A stretch of 64,000 nucleotides of DNA from Pseudomonas fluorescens. Its GTDB lineage: Bacteria > Pseudomonadota > Gammaproteobacteria > Pseudomonadales > Pseudomonadaceae. The notes beneath the pieces were generated by a model. The model was not told the origin of the DNA. It saw only the letters and a program-made list of their open reading frames with translations, and did no database searches. This document shows positions 55,172 through 64,000 of this stretch, piece after piece; position 1 is the stretch's first letter, and every line of letters starts with the position of its first letter. A program made the position numbers and the translations under genes. The stretch is from the NCBI RefSeq assembly GCF_902497995.1, contig NZ_CABVII010000023.1, positions 1 to 64,000 of the forward strand. The letters run 5' to 3'.

Positions 55172-56314
55172 ATGATCATTTCATCCGCATCCGACTATCG
55201 CGAGGCAGCCCGCCGCAAACTCCCGCGTTTTTTATTCGATTACATTGATGGCGGAGCTTATGCGGAGCATACGCTGCGGGCCAACAGCGCCGATCTGGCC
55301 AACATCAGCCTGCGTCAGCGCATTCTGAAAAACGTCGAAACCCTGAGTCTTGAAACCACCCTCTTCGACCAACCCCTGGCAATGCCGATCATCTTGGCGC
55401 CGGTCGGCCTGACGGGCATGTTCGCCCGCCGGGGTGAAGTGCAGGCCGCAAAAGCCGCGCAAAACAAAGGCATCCCGCTTTGCCTGTCTACGGTATCGGT
55501 TTGTTCCATCGAGGAAGTCTCGAGTCAAAGCCAACAACCCCTCTGGTTTCAGCTGTATGTGCTCAAAGACCGGGGGTTCATGAAAAACGCGCTGGAGCGT
55601 GCGAAGGCCGCCGGGGTGCAGAACCTGGTGTTTACCGTGGACATGCCCACGCCCGGCGCCCGCTACCGGGATGCACACTCGGGCATGTCAGGGCCTTTTG
55701 CCGCCTCGCGGCGAATTCTTCAGGCCATGACCCGCCCCGCCTGGGCCTTCGACGTAGGCGTCATGGGCCGCCCCCACGACCTGGGGAACGTGTCGAAGTA
55801 CCTGGGCAAGGCGGTCACGCTCGAAGACTACATGGGTTGGCTGGCCAACAACTTCGACCCTTCGATCAGCTGGAGCGACCTGGAGTGGATTCGTGAGTTC
55901 TGGAAAGGTCCGATGATCATCAAAGGCATTCTCGATCCCCAGGATGCCAGGGACGCGGTCAGCTTCGGCGCCGATGGAATCGTCGTGTCGAACCACGGTG
56001 GGCGACAGCTGGACGGCGTGCTGTCCACGACCAGGGCATTGCCGCCGATCATGCAGGCCATCGGCAATGACCTGACGGTGCTGGTCGACTCGGGGATCCG
56101 TTCGGGCCTGGATGTCGTACGGATGCTGGCGCTGGGCGCTAAAGGCGTATTGCTGGGGCGTTCGATGGCTTATGCACTGGCTGTCGATGGTCAGCGCGGG
56201 GTGGAGAATATGCTGGACATCTTTGCCAAGGAAATGCGCGTGGCAATGACATTGACCGGGGTGACTTCAATTGGTCAGATTGATGAATCCACGCTGGTTG
56301 ATGCAGTACGATAA
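55172..56314 (+). CDS. lldD: FMN-dependent L-lactate dehydrogenase
   Basis: The 380-residue membrane-associated flavoenzyme oxidises L-lactate to pyruvate and feeds the respiratory chain. The N-terminal MIISSASDYREAARRKLPRFLFDYIDGGA is the LldD hallmark; catalytic SNHGGRQLD lies near residue 273 and PGARYRDAHSGMSG near residue 160. The length is normal for the family. No lactate permease or LldR regulator lies next to it; transcription probably starts in the 219-base gap upstream. Confidence 0.93.
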   Translation: MIISSASDYREAARRKLPRFLFDYIDGGAYAEHTLRANSADLANISLRQRILKNVETLSLETTLFDQPLAMPIILAPVGLTGMFARRGEVQAAKAAQNKGIPLCLSTVSVCSIEEVSSQSQQPLWFQLYVLKDRGFMKNALERAKAAGVQNLVFTVDMPTPGARYRDAHSGMSGPFAASRRILQAMTRPAWAFDVGVMGRPHDLGNVSKYLGKAVTLEDYMGWLANNFDPSISWSDLEWIREFWKGPMIIKGILDPQDARDAVSFGADGIVVSNHGGRQLDGVLSTTRALPPIMQAIGNDLTVLVDSGIRSGLDVVRMLALGAKGVLLGRSMAYALAVDGQRGVENMLDIFAKEMRVAMTLTGVTSIGQIDESTLVDAVR

Positions 56315-56593
56315 GTTGACACGAACTGATAGCTGCCGCAATAAAACGCCTCGCCCATGCAGGCGATGCTGTTCCCTTAAGAGAATGAATAGCGACCTGC
56401 CAGCCGACCTGTGCAAGCGGATGTACCCGGAACCATTGTGGAGCGAGCCTGCTCGCGAAGGCGGCCTAATAAGCGACCAGGTTTTTTGAGAGTGCACCTA
56501 TCAATTCCTGCGGTAATGGCCACCCAGGGGGCCACCCTTACGGCGTGTCACTTTCGAAGAGAGTGTCCCATTTTCGTAATGCAGACCTATCGC

Positions 56594-56779
56594 TTAACTG
56601 ATGCTCGATTCGCTGACCGGCTTGCGCTTGCCCAAGACGTAGATGACCGACGTACTGCTGCTTGAGCCGAGCGGCGTGCCGGGCAGCACTGCCAGTAACC
56701 TCCAACCGTCGGCCAGCTTTTCGTTGACATTCGTGTCACCGACAACTTGAACCACTTTCGCCGCTTCGTGCATCTGCAT
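56594..56779 (-). CDS. Small unknown protein
   Basis: The 61-residue frame starts at ATG 56779 with GGAG nine bases upstream. It has the pattern GDTNVNEKLADGWRLLAVLPG and SVIYVLGKRKP, a strand-helix-strand layout seen in small DUF proteins. It has no signal peptide or membrane segment. The function is not recognised. Confidence 0.55.
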   Translation of the reverse strand: MQMHEAAKVVQVVGDTNVNEKLADGWRLLAVLPGTPLGSSSSTSVIYVLGKRKPVSESSIS

Positions 56780-56933
56780 GTTCTGTGCTCCGTAGATTTG
56801 AGCTATCAGGCTAGCAGGGGCTCGGGCAGCGCGGCTGCGGATTCCGTCGGGGCCATGATTTGTGGACTATCCTCAGCTGACGCACAACGCGACATCATTT
56901 TGCCACCAAACCCATCGATAAAAGGATGTACCC

Positions 56934-57329
56934 ATGGCGCAGCAGTACCTCACTCCGGCCCTGATCGGGTTATTCAGCTTGCTGTTTCTCGGTATCGGCT
57001 TCTGGATCAATAGCCGTATCGCAGCCAGTAAGCTGGCCCAACAATCCTCCGAGCTGCAAGCCAGTCATCAGACTGAACACCAGCAATTGCTGAACGATGT
57101 CGCGCTTGCGCGGCAACGCGAGCAGCAAATGCTCCATGAGCAATCGGAACATCAACATCAGCTGAAATTGGCCAGTGAGGCATTGGCGCACCAAAGAGAG
57201 GTCGAAAAACAACTCAGCATTCAGCTCGGCGAGTTCAAGACTTCGCTGGAAGCCGCAAAAAACATCCCCAGGAGCCTTCCTGTTATTTCAGCGATTTACC
57301 GAAAAAAAACGAAGACGATCTACTCGTAG
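56934..57329 (+). CDS. Membrane-anchored coiled-coil protein, probably truncated
   Basis: The 131-residue product has one N-terminal membrane segment (about residues 8-27, LIGLFSLLFLGIGFWI) followed by a glutamine/glutamate-rich coiled coil (residues 32-110). This looks like the start of an RmuC-like or chain-length-type protein whose C-terminal domain is missing. Its last 14 codons overlap the 3' end of the convergent unknown gene, so a rearrangement probably cut it here. The RmuC relation is a guess. Confidence 0.5.
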   Translation: MAQQYLTPALIGLFSLLFLGIGFWINSRIAASKLAQQSSELQASHQTEHQQLLNDVALARQREQQMLHEQSEHQHQLKLASEALAHQREVEKQLSIQLGEFKTSLEAAKNIPRSLPVISAIYRKKTKTIYS

Positions 57330-58664
57330 CCACAGTTGACGTTGACGACGCCTCGACGCACGAAGCCGTTGCAAAAACATCTCTAGTTCTCTCAGGCCCA
57401 CCGCTCTTAGATCAGCCTCCCGCTCGAAATCCAACACATCGTCCAACCCCAGATCGCTGTATTCCTCCGCAGGCAGATCCCGAGGGTTACCAAAACTGAA
57501 AGGCATATCAGCGGGCAGACATCCATACAGGTTGGACATCCGATACCAAAGAAACCGGTTGAATGAACGAAATGCCCGGCGCAAATGGAAGCTTTCGTAC
57601 CAGCACTCGAACTGTGTATCGACGAATCGCTCAAGCTCCTCCAGCTGAGGCAATGACTCGAAGGCACGTACGACCAGCATCGCCAAAGGCCATGAGAGGT
57701 TGTACTGCGACAAATTGCTGCTGCCGCTTTTATTGAAGGCAATCCAGAAGTGATCGTTTTCAGCCCAGAGCACCTTGATATGCGCTGCCAGGATCAACTC
57801 ATCAGGCGTCATTCCTTTGTGGATTTCCCGCTCCAACGCCAGCCTAGCTGCACCCCAGCCATTCGTTATAAAAATTTGATGCACCAAGGCATGCGCCGAT
57901 AGCGGCCATCCGCTGTTATAGATCAGATCTGTGGCCTTCTGAAACGCTCGATCTTCCCGGCTTATTTTTTCATTTGGTCTGAGTAAAACTTCGTCATCTT
58001 CTCGAGGTTCATAGAACAATTCAGGATCGAGAGCGTAGGCTACATATTCATCATCAACGCCCCCGCTATCGACCCCGCCCTCACTGTCGACCTCCTCTTC
58101 ATCAAACCAATCGAGACTCTCCAGAGGGTAAACATCTTCAACCTCCACAGCGCCGTCAAAAAAATCGTCAGATACGTCTTCATGAAGCAACATTTGCTGC
58201 TGCGAAGTAAGGGATGAGTGCTCGATCGAATCGGTAGCGTCTTCTTCAATGCACTCATCACGCAAGGCGATACAAGCAGTGCTAGGTTCGGAATGAAAAT
58301 AGGCCTCAGCCGGAATCGGCTGGCCTTGGTCGGTCAAATCTTTGTTGACTGTGATCTTGAGCGAGACCGAATGCCGCACCGTGATTTTTATCGTTTCGCT
58401 CTCGGCCTTTTTGGCGTATGCATCGCGAGGTTTGGAGAGAGAAAGCGTTCGCCGTGCTGGTAGGTCGGATGTAATCGCCGGTGCCGGTGGCACGTGGGCT
58501 GCTGGCCCTTCAAATCGTAATTCGTCGTATATATAAAGGTTCTCGATATCCAGCCCCCTCAGCTCTTCGCAATCGGCCGCCAGGTGACGAAGCTCCCCCT
58601 CGCTGTAAACGTCGACGCAAGCATCAGTCTCATCGGTTGAGGAGTGCGTTGTTGTGTGAGCCAT
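57288..58664 (-). CDS. Large acidic unknown protein
   Basis: The 458-residue soluble protein has an acidic, low-complexity N-terminal half (rich in Asp/Glu, residues 140-240) and a structured C-terminal half with SWPLAMLVVRAFESLPQLEEL and FHLRRAFRSFNRFLWYRM. No family is recognised. It is AT-richer than the core and lies beside mobile-element remnants, which suggests horizontal acquisition. It overlaps the convergent truncated gene by 42 bases. Confidence 0.65.
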   Translation of the reverse strand: MAHTTTHSSTDETDACVDVYSEGELRHLAADCEELRGLDIENLYIYDELRFEGPAAHVPPAPAITSDLPARRTLSLSKPRDAYAKKAESETIKITVRHSVSLKITVNKDLTDQGQPIPAEAYFHSEPSTACIALRDECIEEDATDSIEHSSLTSQQQMLLHEDVSDDFFDGAVEVEDVYPLESLDWFDEEEVDSEGGVDSGGVDDEYVAYALDPELFYEPREDDEVLLRPNEKISREDRAFQKATDLIYNSGWPLSAHALVHQIFITNGWGAARLALEREIHKGMTPDELILAAHIKVLWAENDHFWIAFNKSGSSNLSQYNLSWPLAMLVVRAFESLPQLEELERFVDTQFECWYESFHLRRAFRSFNRFLWYRMSNLYGCLPADMPFSFGNPRDLPAEEYSDLGLDDVLDFEREADLRAVGLRELEMFLQRLRASRRRQRQLWLRVDRLRFFSVNR

Positions 58665-59193
58665 TTAATCCCCCATCGGTCGATTTCCACCGGATTCGTT
58701 GCTTGATGCCTCGAACCAGAAGGCACCGCACAGGCACTCCAAGCTGCGGAATAAAAACACAATGTTTATCGTTTTTTATTCCAATCATGGGGTAAACCGC
58801 GATCATACTGTTGTTTTTTAGCATAGAAGCATTTCTACAAATTGCAGAAAGAATATAAATTCAAGCCATGCAAAGTATGAAGGTAACGTTTTTTTGACGC
58901 CTGAAATTAATTATTGGCCATTGATTTTTTACCAGCTACGATAAGGGAGCGAATGACATTGATACAGGGAAAAACATGCAAAGCACCTAAACACGGTTAA
59001 CAATGGACTTATGGCAAACTTCGCGAATTGCACTGCCCTGACTGTAGCGATAGTGAACCTGGCATTCCAATGAACTAGTCAGTAGTACTACCTTATCATT
59101 TTTAATAAGTAGCACTCTTGGGGCTTTGGACAAAAGTTAAACAAACAACTTCATCTTTTAATGTCGAATGGGGGAATGGAGGAATGTTTATTT
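58665..59193. other. AT-rich gap without a visible gene
   Basis: About 530 bases with long A/T runs (for instance around 58840-58930 and 59090-59160). No reading frame with a ribosome site, RNA or repeat was recognised. It may contain the promoter of the acidic unknown protein. Confidence 0.5.
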
Positions 59194-59349
59194 TCATGAA
59201 CCCATTTGAAGTCCGTTGCCAAGCGGTTTGTTATTGCCCTGGTAGGCCGTGATCCGCGCCGCCGGAAACGAGTGATTGCCAATCAGCATTTTGATTCCGG
59301 CCGCCAAGGCGCGTCGGCGCACCATCGCATACGCATTGGCTTGCGGCAG
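59194..59349 (-). pseudogene. Tyrosine recombinase fragment
   Basis: The minus-strand frame reads QANAYAMVRRRALAAGIK and then IGNHSFPAARITAY, which resembles the C-terminal catalytic part of tyrosine recombinases (normally HSFRATGITAYL; here HxxR is reduced, with R changed to P). Only about 50 residues remain, bounded by unrelated sequence. This is a relic of an integrase. Confidence 0.6.
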
Positions 59350-59625
59350 GTTGGCAGAGCTCAGCTGACCGCTACCGCACCAAAGCGTTCGAAAAACAAG
59401 GGCCCTTCGGATCAGCCTCAATCCCGGTCTGCACTTCGGCCCACGTAACGAAGCGGCCCGGTTTTGGGGCACCACCTGCCCGGCCACCAGTTGGATCGAG
59501 TACGGTCGAAATAGATTGGTCGGCTGTCAGGCCGCCATCGCCGGCAAGCCAGCTCCTACAGTTGGATTGCGTGCGGTCCAGCGAGCCAGGCCGGCCGGTT
59601 AGGCCGCCTCGCTTTGCTTTAGCTA

Positions 59626-60396
59626 AACCGCATCCAGTCGAGCCGGCGCCTCGAACGCGAGGCACAGCGCAACGTTGAACTGATGTGGCTCACCGGTCGC
59701 TTGATGCCGGACTTCAAGACCATCGCCAACTTCCGCAAAGACAACAGCAAAGCCATTCAAGGTGTCTGCCGCCAGTTTTTTGTGCTGTGTCAACCGTTGG
59801 GGCTTTTGCAGAAAATCTGGTTGCCATCGACGGCAGTAAATTCAAGGCCGTGAACCATCGCGATCGCAATTTCACCAGCGCCAAACTGAAGCGGCGGATG
59901 GACGAAATCGAATCGAGCATTGCCCGTTGTCTAAAGGCGCTGGATACGGCTGATCGGGAAGAGCCCATGCCCTCGGGGCCTAAAGGCGGCGGGCTGGAGG
60001 AGAAAATCGCCAAGCTGAAAGCGCAAATGAAGGAGCTTCAGGCGATTGAAAAACAGCTTGAAGCATCGCCGGACAAACAGATCTCGCTGACCGATCCGGA
60101 CGCGCGCTCCATGATCACGAGCGGTAATGGAATCGTGGGTTACAACGTGCAGACGGCTGTCGATACCAAGCACCATTTGATCGTCGCGCACGAAGTGACC
60201 AATGTGGGTCAGGACCGTGATCAGCTCAGCTCAATAGTGCTGCACGCTCAAACAATGGATGGGTGCGACACACTTTTTGACCCGACGACTTGCCAGGGTG
60301 AGCACCGAAATGAGCTTGAATGTGCTCACTTACAACTTGAAGCGAGTGATGAAAATCCTCGGCACGCAGAATCTGATGAAAGCGCTGGCGGCCTGA
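59626..60396 (+). pseudogene. IS1182-family transposase, frameshifted remnant
   Basis: In one frame LNRIQSSRRLEREAQRN...WLTGRLMPDFKTIANFRKDNS (from about 59626) is the middle of an IS1182 transposase. A frameshift near 59800 leads to ENLVAIDGSKFKAVN and LTDPDARSM...GIVGYNVQTAVDTKHHLIV (up to about 60240). The true C-terminus (NVLTYNLKRVMKILG..LMKALAA, stop 60394-60396) lies in a third phase directly after a deletion. The N-terminal third is absent. Confidence 0.8.
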
Positions 60397-60757
60397 AAAG
60401 CCTCCTGTTTGCCCGATGGACGAGCTGAGAAGCGTTACTAGCGGCATTAAAAGCGGGCTGGAGTTACGAAGAACGCTTTAGGTGTAATTAGCCAGCCAAA
60501 CATCGTCGGCGCTACGCGTCGACGATGTTTGAACTAGTTTTTACACACTCTGGACCATGGATGGTCCGATGGCGGCGAGCCCACGGAGCAGGACCGAAGC
60601 GAGGCACCGAACGAAACGGGCAAGAACGCTTTGGTTACTTTCGCGCTTTTCGAAAATGACCCGCCGGAAGGGCGGAACCGTCAGCAGCCGTTTCCGCATG
60701 AATGTATATGTACACAATCAAGAAAACCGCCAGCTGGCACATCCCGTGAAGCGACCA
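60397..60757. other. Gap with IS end and candidate dispersed element
   Basis: The first 150 bases are probably the end of the IS remnant. Around 60540-60750 the sequence resembles an element found repeatedly in pseudomonad genomes (a segment beginning ATGGATGG and containing TTTGGTTACTTTCG and GGAAGGGCGGAACCG). This recognition is from memory. No gene is seen. Confidence 0.4.
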
Positions 60758-61126
60758 TCACTCAACGTCTTTCAGAATCTCGAACGTCACTTGATCGGGA
60801 TAAAACGCCACGTAGTTTTTAATCTGCTCGACAGACACTTTCGGATCTTCATAGCTCCATACCGCATTGGCGCCTTCATGCCCCGGTATCTGCAGACTGA
60901 AATAGCTGGCGTCGCCCTTGTAGGGGCAATAGCTGGTGTGATCGGTGCGAGCGAAAAACTCTTCGGCGATGTCCTCCCGGGGCACGTAGTACACCGGAGG
61001 ATAATTGGCCTCCAACAGCACCAGCGCCCGCGTGGAGGCGGCCACCTGAATACCGTGAAACTTCACCAGGAGACAGCCTGGCTGTTCTGCAATGGTGATG
61101 ACAGGATTGGGACCGGAGCTTTTCAT
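60758..61126 (-). CDS. DUF427-family protein
   Basis: The 122-residue cytosolic beta-barrel-like protein carries the DUF427 blocks YYVPREDIAEEFF and TDHTSYCPYKGDASYFSLQIPG with a conserved Cys. The function of the family is unknown. AGGAGATAG before ATG 61126 gives the start; the frame upstream is not protein-like. It stands alone, divergent from topB. Confidence 0.88.
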   Translation of the reverse strand: MKSSGPNPVITIAEQPGCLLVKFHGIQVAASTRALVLLEANYPPVYYVPREDIAEEFFARTDHTSYCPYKGDASYFSLQIPGHEGANAVWSYEDPKVSVEQIKNYVAFYPDQVTFEILKDVE

Positions 61127-61328
61127 CACTATCTCCTGGATCATGGAAAGATGTAACAGGTATACCTCATGTTTCGCCAAGGCGGCTGCTTCGCAGCCGA
61201 ACGGAACGGTGCGGCGTTCCGACAAGCTCCCACACCTTTTGCTGTACATCCATACAGATAAAGATTGCCCCGGCGCTCATCACCCGCCATTCTGTACACC
61301 TCTCGAACGCTGATCGACGACGGTGGCC

Positions 61329-63278
61329 ATGCAGCTGTACCTCTGTGAAAAACCTTCCCAGGCCAAAGACATCGCAGCCGTGCTCGGTGCCAGGCGCCGC
61401 GGCGACGGCTGCTGGGTGGGATCGGACGTCACCGTGACATGGTGCATCGGCCACTTGCTGGAAACCGCGCCGCCGGACGCCTATGACGCGCGCTACAAGC
61501 GTTGGGTGCTGGCAGACCTGCCGATCATTCCAGAGAAGTGGAAGATGACCGTCAAGCCACGTACCGCCAGCCAGTACAAGGCGGTCAAGCGGCTACTTGG
61601 CGAAACTACCGAACTGGTGATCGCGACCGACGCCGACCGTGAGGGCGAGATGATCGCCCGGGAACTGGTGGAGCATTGTCGTTATCGCGGGCCGATCCGG
61701 CGGCTATGGCTGTCGGCGCTGGACGATGCGTCGATCCGCAAGGCGCTGGCGACGCTCAAGCCGGGGGCCGAGACCTTCAGTCTTTATCATTCGGCACTGG
61801 GACGCTCGCGAGCCGACTGGCTGATCGGGATGAACATGAGCCGGCTGTTCACGCTGTTGGGCCGTCAATCCGGTTACCAGGGGGTATTGCCGGTCGGCCG
61901 GGTGCAGACGCCGACCCTGCGCCTGGTGGTGGATCGCGACCGCAGCATTGCCGATTTCGTCCCGGTGGCTTATTGGGCCATCGACGTACAACTGCTGCAC
62001 GACGGCACCGCGTTCACCGCGCAATGGCGGGCGGCCTCCGACGCTTGCGACGATCAGGACCGCTGCCTGGATCAGGCGCTGGCACAGCAAGCGGCGGCGG
62101 CGATTGGCAGCGCGGCGAGTGCCCGGGTGATCAAGCTGCGCACCGAGCGGATGCGCGAAGTGGCGCCGCTGCCGTTCGACCTGGGCACCTTGCAGGAGGT
62201 CTGCTCGAAGAAGCTGGGCCTCGGCGCCCAGGAAACCCTCGATATCGCCCAGGCACTCTACGAAACCCACAAGGTCATCACCTACCCGCGCAGCGACTGC
62301 GGCTACCTGCCGCTGAGCCAGCACAGCGAAGCGCCAGGCATCCTGGCGGCGCTGAGGCAGGCCGACCCGACGCTGAACGCCTTGAACGATCACTTGCAGC
62401 CTCAGCGGCGCTCACGGGCCTGGAACGATGCCAAAGTCAGCGCGCACCACGGCATCATTCCCACTGCGGCGGCAAAAAACCTCGAGCGACTGGTGGGCAA
62501 GCAGCGGGCGGTCTACACCCTGATTCGCGCGCGGTATCTGGCGCAGTTTCTGCCCAACCACGAATACGACCGCACCCAGGCCGACTTCGACTGTGCCGGT
62601 GAAGCCTTGCGCGCCGTGGGCAAGCAAATCGTCGAGCCCGGCTGGAAGCGCGCCCTGCCCGAGGCCCTTGCCCCGGCCAAGGGTCGCGAAGCCCCGGCGC
62701 CGCAAACCCTGCCGGCATTGGCGCAAGGGCGCGATTGCGCGGTGGCCGACGTGAAGCTCAAGGACCTCTGGACGCAACCGCCCAAGCCGTTTACCGAAGG
62801 CGACCTGATCAAGGCGATGAAAAACGTCGCCAAACTGGTGGAAGATCCGCTGCTTAAGCAAAAGCTCAAGGACACCACCGGCATCGGCACCGAAGCGACC
62901 CGGGCCTCGATCATCCAGGGGCTGCTCGACCGTGGTTATCTGATCAAGAATGGCAAGGCCCTGGCCGCGACCCCGGCCGCCTTCAGCCTGATCGATGCGG
63001 TGCCGCGCGCCATTGCCGATCCCGGGACCACGGCGATCTGGGAGCAGGCGCTGGACATGGTGCAAAGCGGTGAAATGAGCCTGGAAGAATTCGTCACCAA
63101 GCAGGCCGCGTGGATGAGCAAGCAAGTCGCCCGTTGCGCCGGCCTGAACCTGACCATCAGCGGCCCGGCAAGCCCGGCCGGTCGTGGCGCCACGCCGTGG
63201 AAGAACAAACGCAAGCCTGCCAAGCGCAAAACCTCGACGAGCACCAGACGCACGGCGAAACCGGCGAGCAAGGCTTGA
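61329..63278 (+). CDS. topB: DNA topoisomerase III
   Basis: The 649-residue type IA topoisomerase has the TOPRIM domain with DADREGEM near residue 103 and the catalytic Tyr in ITYPRSDCGYL near residue 320 (position by order). The N-terminus MQLYLCEKPSQAKDIAAVLG is the family start. The C-terminus ends in a lysine-rich tail without zinc fingers. It decatenates DNA and resolves recombination intermediates. The ATG at 61329 is chosen over GTG 61323; the ribosome site is weak either way. Confidence 0.95.
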   Translation: MQLYLCEKPSQAKDIAAVLGARRRGDGCWVGSDVTVTWCIGHLLETAPPDAYDARYKRWVLADLPIIPEKWKMTVKPRTASQYKAVKRLLGETTELVIATDADREGEMIARELVEHCRYRGPIRRLWLSALDDASIRKALATLKPGAETFSLYHSALGRSRADWLIGMNMSRLFTLLGRQSGYQGVLPVGRVQTPTLRLVVDRDRSIADFVPVAYWAIDVQLLHDGTAFTAQWRAASDACDDQDRCLDQALAQQAAAAIGSAASARVIKLRTERMREVAPLPFDLGTLQEVCSKKLGLGAQETLDIAQALYETHKVITYPRSDCGYLPLSQHSEAPGILAALRQADPTLNALNDHLQPQRRSRAWNDAKVSAHHGIIPTAAAKNLERLVGKQRAVYTLIRARYLAQFLPNHEYDRTQADFDCAGEALRAVGKQIVEPGWKRALPEALAPAKGREAPAPQTLPALAQGRDCAVADVKLKDLWTQPPKPFTEGDLIKAMKNVAKLVEDPLLKQKLKDTTGIGTEATRASIIQGLLDRGYLIKNGKALAATPAAFSLIDAVPRAIADPGTTAIWEQALDMVQSGEMSLEEFVTKQAAWMSKQVARCAGLNLTISGPASPAGRGATPWKNKRKPAKRKTSTSTRRTAKPASKA

Positions 63279-63342
63279 AAACCGTTCGGGCTGAAGGTAA
63301 TGGTCTAGTGTTCCCATAACTCCGCATCAGGAACCTGCCCTC

Positions 63343-63834
63343 ATGCCGTCGATAGAACTGCACACCGCCCAGCGCGACGACTTGGAGACCATTGAAAACC
63401 TGATGCAGTTCTACCTGTATGACTTCAGCGAGTGGCTGCCGCTGAAGCTCGGTGGGCATGGCATCTTCAATTTCCAGCCCCTGCTGGATTACTGGCGCAA
63501 TCCCGCGACCCGCCCATTCCTGATCAAGGTCGACGACGAACTGGCCGGTTTCGTGACCGTGGATGACGTCGTCCATCTAGCGGGCGCCCACTTCAACATC
63601 GGCTACCTTTTCGTCAGTCGACGTTTTCGTGGCCAGGGCGTCGCGAAGTTTGTCGTTTCCACCCTCTTGAGCCAATTCCCCGGTCAATGGCACATTTTCC
63701 ATATCGATGCGAACCAGCCGGCGCGGTTGTTCTGGGCGAGGGTGATGCCCCAATTCACCGGTGGCAAGTTCACGCTGCATCAACGGCCGGTGGACGGTTA
63801 CCCCTGTACCTTTTACCGCTTCCAGCGCTCGTAG
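63343..63834 (+). CDS. GNAT-family acetyltransferase
   Basis: The 163-residue protein has the GNAT fold: FLIKVDDELAGFVTVDDV (strand 3-4), NIGYLFVSRRFRGQGVAKFVVSTLL with the acetyl-CoA P-loop RRFRGQGVA near residue 93, and a C-terminal WHIFHIDANQPARLFWARV. The substrate is unknown. It follows topB by 64 bases and may be co-transcribed. Confidence 0.88.
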   Translation: MPSIELHTAQRDDLETIENLMQFYLYDFSEWLPLKLGGHGIFNFQPLLDYWRNPATRPFLIKVDDELAGFVTVDDVVHLAGAHFNIGYLFVSRRFRGQGVAKFVVSTLLSQFPGQWHIFHIDANQPARLFWARVMPQFTGGKFTLHQRPVDGYPCTFYRFQRS

Positions 63835-63899
63835 CCGTCGCCCTGAATGGCGCTTTTCCTGCCGCCTATCTAATTCCAAACAGCTTTGTCCGACAATAT

Positions 63900-63959
63900 G
63901 TAGTGAACAAAAATAATCACTACAAAACCGTTGACGCCTCCGCTTTGCCCTTGCATGAT
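63900..63959 (+). promoter_or_regulatory. Promoter with inverted repeats, pointing out of the window
   Basis: TTGACG (63931-63936) and CATGAT (63954-63959) are 17 bases apart, a good sigma-70 promoter. An inverted repeat GTAGTGA/TCACTAC (63900-63923) lies upstream of it and a palindrome CCCGATCGGG (63971-63980) just downstream. Both are possible operators for a gene beyond the right edge. Confidence 0.5.
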
Positions 63960-64000
63960 GCAGATGTCTCCCCGATCGGGAGTACAGGCAACACGTTTGA

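Noticed and set aside
60557..61156. 199-residue plus-strand frame over the DUF427 gene
   Set aside because: It is the reverse shadow of the DUF427 gene joined to a dispersed non-coding element.

Overview
The window is high-GC chromosomal DNA that reads as a member of the Pseudomonas fluorescens complex. Supporting signs are a PvdQ acylase, the dpkA-type imino acid reductase, the zwf-gnd arrangement, CptA, ZapE, a DUF6543 dermonecrotic-toxin-like protein, and many GTAGGAGC/GTGGGAGC hairpin repeats between genes. No rRNA, tRNA or CRISPR array was found.

Layout. 1-95: 3' end of an IS110-type transposase. 140-3458: HAD phosphatase, glucose-6-phosphate dehydrogenase and 6-phosphogluconate dehydrogenase in an overlapping operon. 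3.7-10.5 kb: small coiled-coil protein, CptA lipid A/core phosphoethanolamine transferase, a Fur-box TonB siderophore receptor, DinB and ZapE. 10.7-13.8 kb: agmatinase and a polyamine-binding protein, divergent from a LysR regulator. 14.1-16.8 kb: LEA-type lipoprotein, two small conserved proteins, DpkA. 17.0-21.9 kb: a DUF6543 toxin-like gene with a C-terminal HEXXH motif, cut by one in-frame TAA. 22.0-26.3 kb: an orphan FecR-type anti-sigma factor facing pvdQ, a Fur-like winged-helix protein and a small membrane protein.

26.4-37.3 kb is the most unusual segment: an AT-richer, tightly overlapping minus-strand operon that I do not recognise as any described pathway. In transcription order it has a 51-residue precursor-like peptide ending in SCAYHR, an attenuator-like hairpin, a metallo-beta-lactamase-fold (MBL) protein, a second MBL paralogue that has lost metal ligands, an APH-like kinase, a double ABC exporter with complementary defective nucleotide-binding domains (and a frameshift), an aldo/keto-reductase-like protein, an unknown CxxC protein, a GAMT-like methyltransferase, a secreted small protein, a c-type cytochrome and a Tat-exported flavocytochrome-c sulfide dehydrogenase-type flavoprotein. 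A Fur box overlaps its likely -35 element and shares a 14-mer with the box before the TonB receptor at 6.1 kb. I read this as an iron-responsive RiPP-like or peptide-derived redox-cofactor or metallophore system; that function is inference.

37.5-42.1 kb: DUF411 copper-type protein, YqaA-like membrane protein, alpha/beta hydrolase, D-2-hydroxyacid dehydrogenase, a truncated TPR protein, an ECF sigma factor with no normal start codon, and its anti-sigma factor. 42.1-46.1 kb: small proteins, MEKHLA protein, FKBP isomerase, and a protealysin-emfourin protease/inhibitor pair. 46.4-56.3 kb: CPA2 antiporter, DNA alkylation repair protein, a LysR-GMC oxidoreductase-MHS transporter catabolic module, Ig-like repeat protein, LldD. 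56.6-60.8 kb is a decayed accessory stretch with a truncated coiled-coil gene, an unknown acidic protein, a tyrosine-recombinase fragment and an IS1182 transposase pseudogene. 60.8-64.0 kb: DUF427 protein, topoisomerase III, GNAT acetyltransferase, and a promoter pointing out of the window.
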